From contig JBFMGQ010000025.1 in NCBI GenBank assembly GCA_040752515.1, positions 1-50,159 of the forward strand: DNA of 50,159 bases, read 5' to 3'. Below, in pieces: positions 6,993-14,187 of this stretch. Source of the DNA: Tenuifilum sp040752515. GTDB lineage: Bacteria > Bacteroidota > Bacteroidia > Bacteroidales > Tenuifilaceae. Position numbers and translations under genes: made by a program. Within the stretch, counting starts at the first letter, position 1; the number at the start of each line of letters is the position of its first letter. The notes beneath the pieces were generated by a model. The model was not told the origin of the DNA and did no database searches. It saw only the letters and a program-made list of their open reading frames with translations.

Positions 6993-8261
6993 TTAACCGC
7001 AAGTCATTTCTCCTGCGTTCTTTTTAGCCGAAAGTAATTTGTACGCCCCTTTGGTTACGATTTTGGTGTTTTGAATATCAAAACCTGCGGGTAAAAGAAT
7101 TTCTGTAAAGCCATCGTTAGTATCGCCTTTGGTAATTTCGATAAAGCGGTATTCGGTAAATGGTTTACCGCCTTCTTCTTTATCTTTCTCAAAAGCAAAT
7201 ATGTAATACTTATTATCGAATGATACCACTGCATCGGCAGGGACAGAAGTTACCTGTTTGTCGGTTTTTTCGATATGTGCCAATACATACATACCAGGCA
7301 ACACATTATTGCAAGGCTGCTGAACGGTTGCATACACTTTATAGGTTTTATCAGCATTTATTGATTTGCCAACCTGATAAATTTTTGCTTTATGCTCGTG
7401 TGTTTCGTTGTTGATTGTGAAATGTGCAAACTGACCAATAGAAATGGTATTTGCATCCTTTTCGAACAAACTGAGTTCGAGCAATAAATTATCATTGCCA
7501 ACTATTTCAAAAAGCACATCGGTTGGCGAAACATATTTACCAATACTGAGGTTTGCCGTTTTTACATAACCATTGATAGGCGAAACAAGAGCAATGGTTG
7601 CAGAGATATTATCTTCAGAAAGTGTGGCGGGGTTTACGCCAATAACCTGTAATTTTTGACCTATGCCTTTTAATTGTGCTTTGAGGCTCCGATATTCGGA
7701 GGTAGTTTGTTGCAGGTTTTTTTCGGAATAGACATCGTCCTTATAAAGTTCGGTGTGGCGTTTATATTCCGCTTCGGCAAACTCGTACTTGTTTTTTATA
7801 TCGAGGTAATTTTGCTGCAAATCGACAAACTCGGTATTCTCGATGATTGCGAGTGTATGACCTTTAGAAACTGCATTGCCGGGTAAAAGGCTTGACGATT
7901 TTACAAACCCTCCCAATGGAACACTAACAGAAGCCGAATTTTGGGGCGCAGTGGTAACTATACCGTTGGCTTTGATAACACCGCTTACCTGACGCATTTC
8001 GACTTTGCCCAGTTGCACACCTGCCAGTTTGATTTGTTCTGCATTCATTTCAACGATGTCTTCGGGCAACTCTTCGTGTTCGCCTTCTTCTTCATGTTCG
8101 CCTTCGGCGTGGTTATGCCCCTCGTGGCTTTCTTTTTCGGAGCTTTCGGCATGAGCTCCCGCCTCGTGGCCGTGTTCATCAAGTTTCTTGCTGTTGCAGC
8201 CTGTGAAAGCGGCTACACTAATCATTACTAAAAGAATGATGCTATATTTTAATGTTTTCAT
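6993..8261 (-). CDS. czcB: Efflux RND transporter periplasmic adaptor (CzcB/CusB-like)
   Basis: The 422-residue protein is a lipoprotein-type membrane-fusion protein: N-terminal signal with a lipobox ending at Cys22 (AFTGC). A strongly His/Glu-rich segment follows (about residues 30-66, repeated HEGHNHAEGEHEEE), typical of zinc-handling adaptors. Then come the barrel-sandwich hybrid (VPLGGFVKSSSLLPGNAVSKG), an alpha-hairpin (about 145-200), lipoyl return (ATIALVSPINGYVKTANLSIG), beta-barrel and membrane-proximal domains. It links the inner-membrane pump to the outer-membrane channel and may present periplasmic metal to it. The gene lies 12 bases after the czcA-tolC fusion. Confidence 0.92.
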   Translation of the reverse strand: MKTLKYSIILLVMISVAAFTGCNSKKLDEHGHEAGAHAESSEKESHEGHNHAEGEHEEEGEHEELPEDIVEMNAEQIKLAGVQLGKVEMRQVSGVIKANGIVTTAPQNSASVSVPLGGFVKSSSLLPGNAVSKGHTLAIIENTEFVDLQQNYLDIKNKYEFAEAEYKRHTELYKDDVYSEKNLQQTTSEYRSLKAQLKGIGQKLQVIGVNPATLSEDNISATIALVSPINGYVKTANLSIGKYVSPTDVLFEIVGNDNLLLELSLFEKDANTISIGQFAHFTINNETHEHKAKIYQVGKSINADKTYKVYATVQQPCNNVLPGMYVLAHIEKTDKQVTSVPADAVVSFDNKYYIFAFEKDKEEGGKPFTEYRFIEITKGDTNDGFTEILLPAGFDIQNTKIVTKGAYKLLSAKKNAGEMTCG

Positions 8262-8273
8262 AAAAAATCAGAA

Positions 8274-11200
8274 TTAAAATGTTTTACCTGTAATAAAGTC
8301 AATTGAAATAATAGTTTGATTATAGCCGTTGAGTGCATCGAGATAGCTTTGTTTGATAGACAATGCACGGTTGAGCGACAGGATATAATCGAGATAATCC
8401 ATTGCACCTGCTTTGTAGCTGCGGGTAGATTGCTCGATAATCAAATCGGCTTCGGGAACGGCTTGTTTTTCGTAAAACTCAACACTGTTGTTGAACTTGC
8501 TGTATTCACTCAAAAGAGCCTGATAACTACCCGATAGTGATTTGGTGTAATACTCGGCGTTGGTGCTTGCCACCTGCTGTTTGATTTTTGCTGCCTTTGT
8601 TTTAGAAGTATAAGGAACAAACCACAGCGGAATGGAAATGCCTGCCTGAATACCTGTAAACCGGTCGCCAGTGCCAAAGGTGCGGGGCAGCCCGTTTATC
8701 TCCTGCACGCCCTGCATGGTTTGGCTAAAGTATCCAATGCTGAAATCGGGCATCATACGGCTGCGTTCCAAATTTTTCTCGATACGTGCAACTTCAACCT
8801 GCTGCTGAATGTAACCCAACGACGGATTGGAAGAAACTGCCAAAGTATCGGAAAGTGTAATATACCCCGAACGTCGAAGTACAGTATCGGCAGGAATTAA
8901 AGCATAATCGACATTCAGCAGGGTTTGTAAACGCTGAATAAGAACCTCAATATCGGCTGTTGTTTGCTGCAATTGGTTTTTAATTTCGAGGCTTTGCGAA
9001 CGTGCTGTAATCATTTCAAGGCGATTTGTTTCGCCTGTTTTTGCCCTAAGTTCGGCAGCCCTTAAAAATCCCGAATATAAACTATCCTGATACTTCAAAA
9101 GTTTTTGTTTGGAATACAGGTAAGCCAATTGCCAATAAGCCTGTTTTACTTGCGAGGCAATTTCGAGTTGAGAGGACTTTTGCTGCCATTCGCTACTTTT
9201 TATATTTGCATTCGCCAGTTTATTTTGATTGATATAAACCGAAGGGAAAGCAAAAGATTGTGAAATGGTAAAGCTATTGTCCTTAGTATAAGAATTAAAC
9301 TGCCCATACTGCCCATCTATAGCAGTTTTTGGAATGTCCCACGAAGAACCTTTGAGGGCTTTCTGCACATCGACCGAATAAGCTGCAGAACGAACCGCTA
9401 AATTACTGTCTAAAGCCAATTGAATGGCATTTTGCAAGGTTATTTGCTTGGTTTGCTGCGCTTCGGCTTTATTGAAAAAGAATGTGCCCAAAAGTACAAG
9501 AATCATAGCCAACCCGCCTGTATTCAGTTTTCTATTTTTAGAAGGAAGTTTGAAATTACGTTTTGTAAAAATGATATAAAGTACAGGCAAAACTACTAAG
9601 GTAAGAAGCGTTGATGTAATAAGTCCACCTATTACAACAGTTGCCAAAGGTTTTTGAACTTCGGCACCCGCCGAAGTTGACAAAGCCATAGGCAGAAACC
9701 CGAGCGATGCTACGGCAGCAGTCATTAGCACAGGGCGTAAACGAGTTTTTAAACCTTGTAATACACGTTCGGTGATGTCGGAAACACCCTCTTTTTCGAG
9801 GCGGTTAAATTCGGCAATCAACACAATGCCATTAAGCACAGCAACCCCGAACAACGCAATGAACCCAACACCCGCAGAAATTGAGAAATTCATGTCCCTT
9901 AACCACAGCGCAACTACTCCACCAATGGCAGCCATAGGCACTGCTGTATAAATAAGAATGGTTTGTTTGAGCGAATGGAAAGTAAAGAACAACAATACGA
10001 AAATTAGCAACAATGCTACAGGAACGGCAACAGCCAAGCGTTCACGGGCTGCAATAAGGTTTTCGAATTGTCCGCCAAATGTTGTGTAATACCCAACAGG
10101 CAATGTTAGGTTTGCATCGAGTTTTGAACGGGCATCTTCAACCACGCTTTCGACATCACGACCACGCACGTTAAAACCGATTGTTAAACGGCGTTTTGTG
10201 TTTTCGCGCGACACTTGTGCCGGCCCTGTTTTAATTTCAACACTTGCCAATTGGTCGAGCGGAATTAAACGACCATCGGGCAAGGCAATACTAAGGTTTT
10301 TAACGTCTGAAATATCACGTCGATGGGCTTCGTCGAGCCGTACTACAAGGTCGAAACGTTTTTCCTCCTCGAAAACCACACCTGCGGAACTACCAGCAAA
10401 GGCAGCCTTTAAGATGTTATTTATTTCTGTAACCGAAACGCCATACTGTGCCATACGTGGGCGATTGTACTCGACTTGTATTTGAGCCAAACCTGTAACT
10501 TTTTCAACGTTAATGTCGGTTACTCCTTCGATATTTTGTATATATTCTTCGATTTGAGCTGCTTTGAGGGCAAGCGTATCGAGGTTGTCGCCAAACAATT
10601 TAATTGCCACGTCCTGTCGTGAACCAGTCATTAACTCGTTAAACCGAAGTTGTATGGGTTGCGAGAACTCGAATTTAACCCCTGCCATCACTGCCAGTTT
10701 TTCTTCCATTTTTTCAACCAGTTCTTCACGGGTATCGGCAGTTGTCCATTCGCTTTTTGGTTTAAGCGTTATTATATAGTCGCCTGTTTCCATTGGAGTG
10801 GGGTCGGTAGGTATTTCTCCGGGTCCGATTTTGCAAACCAGATGTTTTATTTCGGGAAAGTTATCACGCAAAATGGTATTGGCACGTTTCACTTCTTCAA
10901 CGGTGTTCGATGGTGAACCACCCTGCAAAGTAATAACCAATCCTGCAAGGTCGCCTTCTTCAAGTTGAGGGATAAACTCGCCTCCCAATCGGGTAAAAAG
11001 GAACAGACTACCAATAAATAGGACTACCGAAGTAACAATAATTGCCAGTTTACGGCGAAGTGCAAAAGCAATAACGGGATTAAAGGCTTTGTGCATGAAA
11101 TCCATAATCTTATCGGAAATATTCCGTTTGTGTTCGGTATTCTTGCTAAGGAATAAAGATGAAATCATGGGAACCCATGTGAGCGACAATATAAACGCTC

Positions 11201-12665
11201 CAAGAATGGCAAAACTCACTACCTGACCCATAGGTTTGAACATTTTACCCTCGATACCCACCAATGCAAGGATTGGTAAATATACTATCAGGATAATAAT
11301 TTCGCCAAAAGCTGCTGCGGTACGGATTTTACTGGAAGCCAGGAAAACTTCTTCATCCATTTGCGGCTGTGTGAGACGTTTTATGCCCGTATGATGGTGC
11401 TTGCTCAAGGTAATACGGTGAACAATACTCTCGACGATAATTACTGCCCCGTCCACTATTAAACCAAAGTCGATAGCTCCAAGGCTCATAAGGTTGCCTG
11501 AAACGCCAAAAAGTTGCATCATGCCAATTGCAAAAAGCATGGCAAGAGGTATCACTGAGGCTACAATTATTCCTGCCCTAAAATTTCCAAGCAATAAAAC
11601 GAGAATAAAAATAACAATCAAAGCTCCTTCGAGAAGGTTGCGAGTAACTGTGCCAATGGCACGGTCGACCAAGTCGGTACGGTCGAGGTAAGGGGTTATT
11701 TCAATGCCTTCGGGTAGTGACTTTTGAATAGATGTGATTTTTTCCTTAACCTGTCCGATAACTTCATTGGCGTTAGCCCCTTTGAGCATCATTACCACAC
11801 CCCCCACAGCCTCGCTGGTATCGGAAACTAATGCACCGTAACGGGTAGCATGTCCGAACTGGACAGTTGCTACATCACGCACCAAAACAGGAATACCGTT
11901 TATGGTTTTTACAACAATATTTTCGATGTCGTCGAGGGTTTTAACCAATCCAATGCCACGAATAAAAAATGCTTCGGGTTTTTTATCAATATAAGCACTC
12001 CCAGTATTCTCATTGTTGTTTTCGAGGGCTTCGAAAATGTCTGTCAAAGAAAGGTTCATTGCTCGTAAGCGTTCAGGGTTTACGGCAATTTCGTATTGCT
12101 TTACAAACCCACCATAACTGTTTACATCAGCAACACCAGGCGTTCCAAGCATTTGACGGCGTACAATCCAATCCTGATAAGTACGCAAATCCATAAGTGT
12201 AAATTTGTCTTTGAACCCGTCTTTTATTTCGAGGGTGTATTGAAAAATCTCGCCCAAACCAGTTGAGATAGGAGCCATTTCAATTTTTGCCAAACCTTGC
12301 GGTATCTGGTCTTCGGCTTCTTTGAGCCGTTCGCCAATCTGTTGTCGAGCCCAGTAGATATCAACATTTTCCTTAAAAACTACCGTAACAACCGATAATC
12401 CCAATCGTGAAATGGAGCGAAGCTCTACCACATCGGGGATATTGGCTACCGAAACCTCTACAGGTGCGGTAATGAAACTTTCAACTTCCTGAACTGCCAA
12501 CGATGGGGCACGAGAGATAACCTGTACCTGATTGTTTGTAATATCGGGAACTGCATCAATGGGCAGATGAACAAGCGAATATGTACCCCATGCAACCAAT
12601 GCAAGGGCAAATAACCCGATAATTATCTTGTTCTTTATCGAAAAACGAATTATATGTTCAATCAT
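8274..12665 (-). CDS. czcA: CzcA-type heavy-metal RND pump fused to TolC-like outer-membrane factor
   Basis: The 1463-residue protein is a fusion. Residues 1 to about 1045 are a complete HME-RND pump: TM1 near the start, two large periplasmic loops, and the TM4 motif DFGLIVDGAVIIVES with Asp399, Asp405 and Glu412, the proton-relay set of CzcA-like pumps. Residues about 1051-1069 form a hydrophobic segment ending AEA, which looks exactly like a signal peptide. Residues 1070-1463 are an outer-membrane efflux protein (ITLQNAIQLALDSNLAVRSA, later repeat starting about 1265). No frameshift is needed; reading frame is continuous. The likely cargo is Zn, Cd or Co. Such fusions are known in Bacteroidota; cleavage at the internal signal may release the channel part. 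It heads the czcA-czcB-GDCCVxC-czcD run. Confidence 0.95.
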   Translation of the reverse strand: MIEHIIRFSIKNKIIIGLFALALVAWGTYSLVHLPIDAVPDITNNQVQVISRAPSLAVQEVESFITAPVEVSVANIPDVVELRSISRLGLSVVTVVFKENVDIYWARQQIGERLKEAEDQIPQGLAKIEMAPISTGLGEIFQYTLEIKDGFKDKFTLMDLRTYQDWIVRRQMLGTPGVADVNSYGGFVKQYEIAVNPERLRAMNLSLTDIFEALENNNENTGSAYIDKKPEAFFIRGIGLVKTLDDIENIVVKTINGIPVLVRDVATVQFGHATRYGALVSDTSEAVGGVVMMLKGANANEVIGQVKEKITSIQKSLPEGIEITPYLDRTDLVDRAIGTVTRNLLEGALIVIFILVLLLGNFRAGIIVASVIPLAMLFAIGMMQLFGVSGNLMSLGAIDFGLIVDGAVIIVESIVHRITLSKHHHTGIKRLTQPQMDEEVFLASSKIRTAAAFGEIIILIVYLPILALVGIEGKMFKPMGQVVSFAILGAFILSLTWVPMISSLFLSKNTEHKRNISDKIMDFMHKAFNPVIAFALRRKLAIIVTSVVLFIGSLFLFTRLGGEFIPQLEEGDLAGLVITLQGGSPSNTVEEVKRANTILRDNFPEIKHLVCKIGPGEIPTDPTPMETGDYIITLKPKSEWTTADTREELVEKMEEKLAVMAGVKFEFSQPIQLRFNELMTGSRQDVAIKLFGDNLDTLALKAAQIEEYIQNIEGVTDINVEKVTGLAQIQVEYNRPRMAQYGVSVTEINNILKAAFAGSSAGVVFEEEKRFDLVVRLDEAHRRDISDVKNLSIALPDGRLIPLDQLASVEIKTGPAQVSRENTKRRLTIGFNVRGRDVESVVEDARSKLDANLTLPVGYYTTFGGQFENLIAARERLAVAVPVALLLIFVLLFFTFHSLKQTILIYTAVPMAAIGGVVALWLRDMNFSISAGVGFIALFGVAVLNGIVLIAEFNRLEKEGVSDITERVLQGLKTRLRPVLMTAAVASLGFLPMALSTSAGAEVQKPLATVVIGGLITSTLLTLVVLPVLYIIFTKRNFKLPSKNRKLNTGGLAMILVLLGTFFFNKAEAQQTKQITLQNAIQLALDSNLAVRSAAYSVDVQKALKGSSWDIPKTAIDGQYGQFNSYTKDNSFTISQSFAFPSVYINQNKLANANIKSSEWQQKSSQLEIASQVKQAYWQLAYLYSKQKLLKYQDSLYSGFLRAAELRAKTGETNRLEMITARSQSLEIKNQLQQTTADIEVLIQRLQTLLNVDYALIPADTVLRRSGYITLSDTLAVSSNPSLGYIQQQVEVARIEKNLERSRMMPDFSIGYFSQTMQGVQEINGLPRTFGTGDRFTGIQAGISIPLWFVPYTSKTKAAKIKQQVASTNAEYYTKSLSGSYQALLSEYSKFNNSVEFYEKQAVPEADLIIEQSTRSYKAGAMDYLDYILSLNRALSIKQSYLDALNGYNQTIISIDFITGKTF

Positions 12666-12753
12666 AATCTATTAGAAAAAGGTTAATACATAGTTTTCCA
12701 ACACATGCTTTTTATGAAAAGAATGCGAGGTTTAAATCGGATGAGAATTTGTA

Positions 12754-13062
12754 TTAACTTAATTTGGGCGGTTGCCAGATGGTAGCAAAAAGGGAAGAAA
12801 CTAAAGAGCTATTGTACTCTGTTATTAATTTTTGTGTAATAGGAGTACAAGTAAAATGAATAGTCGAATTGTTTAAAATAGGAGAAACACAACAATCACA
12901 AGTACAGAAAGGAGAGCAATGGTCGGTGTCATTCTCGTGTTGGTCAGATGAAGTATTGGTAAGTTCATATTTGTTCATGCTATTTTCCTTTGGAACATCA
13001 ACGCAAGGAATTGCGGTGAGAACCAAAACATAAATAGATAATATGAGCGTTAGTATTTTCAT
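12754..13062 (-). CDS. DUF6660 family secreted Cys-rich protein
   Basis: The 102-residue protein begins with a hydrophobic signal-like stretch (MKILTLILSIYVLVLTAIPC) and has a central cluster HCSPFCTCDCCVSP, then ends with SSLFATIWQPPKLS. These features match the DUF6660 family, which in Bacteroidota is encoded just ahead of CzcA/CusA-type pumps. The CxxxCxCxCC cluster is a plausible soft-metal binding site in the periplasm, so it may capture or sense metal for the pump; this is inference. It lies 88 bases upstream of the pump gene and directly downstream of the palindrome at 13099-13113. Confidence 0.85.
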   Translation of the reverse strand: MKILTLILSIYVLVLTAIPCVDVPKENSMNKYELTNTSSDQHENDTDHCSPFCTCDCCVSPILNNSTIHFTCTPITQKLITEYNSSLVSSLFATIWQPPKLS

Positions 13063-13098
13063 TTGCTATAACAACGGCGAAGATATGCAAAATGTTCA

Positions 13099-13113
13099 TG
13101 CAACTGAGTTGCA
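13099..13113. promoter_or_regulatory. Candidate Fur-family operator (perfect 15-bp palindrome)
   Basis: TGCAACTGAGTTGCA is a perfect odd palindrome in the 57-base gap between the Fur-family gene and DUF6660, 37 bases upstream of the DUF6660 start. A related TTGCAACTTGCA lies just beyond it at 13124-13135, inside the end of the regulator gene. Size and symmetry fit a Fur/Zur-class dimer site. It suggests that the regulator controls a promoter in front of DUF6660 and the pump genes. Binding is inferred, not shown. Confidence 0.6.
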
Positions 13114-13119
13114 AAGTTT

Positions 13120-13527
13120 TTATTTGCAACTTGCACAAACACCTTTAACAACCATATTAATGTTTTCGAGTTTAAAGTCAGCAGGTAATATAATGGTTGG
13201 TATCGCTATATCGTTTAAGCAATATGTGTGTTTGCACTTTGTACAAAGAAAATGAACGTGTAAATCGGATGGATTGCATTGACAGGTTTCCTTACAAAGA
13301 GCATATTTTATTGAACCTGTACCGTCATCAATACTATGGATAAGTTTGTTTTCTTCAAATGTTTTGAGTGTACGGTATAATGTTGTTTTATCGGCGTTGT
13401 CAAATTTTTGTTCTAAATCAGCTAAACTAATTGCTCTATCCTGTTCGGTTAATACTTTTAAAACCAATTCACGCATGGCTGTTGGTTTGATATTTCGTAT
13501 TTTGAGTTTTTTGTCGGTTTCTTTCAT
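13120..13527 (-). CDS. Fur-family metal-responsive transcriptional regulator
   Basis: The 135-residue protein has the Fur layout: winged helix in residues about 12-75 (DKTTLYRTLKTFEENKLIHSI is the recognition helix region) and a C-terminal metal/dimer domain. Structural zinc Cys pairs are Cys95-x2-Cys98 and Cys131-x2-Cys134; HVHF (90-93) supplies the usual His ligands. Extra Cys78, Cys82 and Cys84 (ALCKETCQC) form a cluster not typical of Fur itself and could take part in metal sensing. Its place at the head of the efflux cluster suggests control by zinc or a similar metal, closer to Zur-like than iron Fur, which is inference. Confidence 0.9.
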   Translation of the reverse strand: MKETDKKLKIRNIKPTAMRELVLKVLTEQDRAISLADLEQKFDNADKTTLYRTLKTFEENKLIHSIDDGTGSIKYALCKETCQCNPSDLHVHFLCTKCKHTYCLNDIAIPTIILPADFKLENINMVVKGVCASCK

Positions 13528-13727
13528 TTCTATCTATTTTAAATCCATGTTTCAATTTAGCACGACCCTATCCACGAAGCAGGTGCGGTGGGAGAAAAGC
13601 ATGTGTTTGGCAGCGAAGCGAAGCTTGCAGGGAAGGGCTGCCAAACTCTTGCTTTTGTGTGTCGGGGTGTTTGTTTTTTTCTTTTTCAATTTTCAATCGG
13701 GTAGTAAGTTGTCGGTTTTTTTTTAGG
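13528..13727. other. Gene-poor stretch upstream of the Fur-family gene
   Basis: It should carry the promoter of the regulator on the minus strand. The G-rich part contains an inverted repeat around 13606-13646 (TTTGGCAGC ... GCTGCCAAA) whose words recur in 395-480 at the other end of the accessory block. The open frame crossing it on the minus strand has no coding character. Confidence 0.4.
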
Positions 13728-13863
13728 CTTGTTGCTAACTCATTTATATGCGCTACTTTGTTGCGCCTTATTTCCAGTTTTGGATGTATTGGCACTATAA
13801 AGTAGTGTTCTATTTTTGTTAACAAATTTAAAGAAAAATTACAGTTCATCAAATGGTGATTTG
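13728..13863. repeat. Dispersed 130-base element, family B copy 1 (core GTTGCTAAC)
   Basis: It begins CTTGTTGCTAACTCATTTATA and ends ATCAAATGGTGATTT (13849-13863). The element at 50025-50152 has the same two ends and the same length to within eight bases: CTTGTGCATAACTCGTTTATA and ATCAAATGGTGATTT, with AAATTnAAAGAAA shortly before the end in both. The middle has a diverged inverted repeat (13753-13767 with 13791-13806). The GTTGCTAAC core (13731-13739) is the reverse complement of GTTAGCAAC at 245-253 on the far side of the metal island. It marks the border between the accessory block and the core genes. Confidence 0.6.
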
Positions 13864-14187
13864 TTTTTTTAACTTTATTGAGAGGGCCAGTGGGGTAAAG
13901 TCGGTTATGGCTGTTAATTACTAAGATTTCTCGGCAATCTCAGGATGACAGGGTGGGTCGATAGTTGATTATTGTTCATAACCTTAATAGAACGCAGATT
14001 ACACTGATTTAGTAGGTCTACACAGTTTTGGTTTAACCAAACACTAAAAACTAAACCCTAAACACCATAACCCAAACCCAAAGCACAAATTTCTCTTAAT
14101 CAGCATGTAAATCAATTTTTATTTGTATATTTGCAGCCCAAAATGGCTAAAGCGTTAGCCGTAAATAGTTAAAAATTAAACAGATAG
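13864..14187. other. Non-coding leader region of the pseudouridine synthase operon
   Basis: No gene is seen in these 324 bases. The region contains A/C-rich low-complexity sequence (about 14030-14090), a -7-like promoter word at 14126-14133, and a small hairpin GGCTAA-AGCG-TTAGCC (14145-14160) in the presumed 5' leader, 28 bases before the start codon. Confidence 0.5.
14126..14133 (+). promoter_or_regulatory. Candidate Bacteroidota -7 promoter element
   Basis: TATATTTG fits the Bacteroidota consensus TAnnTTTG and lies 54 bases upstream of the pseudouridine synthase start. No good TTTG is seen at the -33 distance, so only half of the promoter is supported. Confidence 0.45.

Noticed and set aside
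10198..10485. Plus-strand open frames inside czcA and other long genes
   Set aside because: They are shadows of the real genes with no domain or start signal.
8274..12665. Frameshift or assembly error joining czcA and tolC
   Set aside because: The frame is continuous and both halves are complete; such fusions are known in Bacteroidota.
13568..13852. Minus-strand open frame of 94 codons
   Set aside because: It spans the family-B repeat and poly-purine sequence; no signal, motif or ribosome site.
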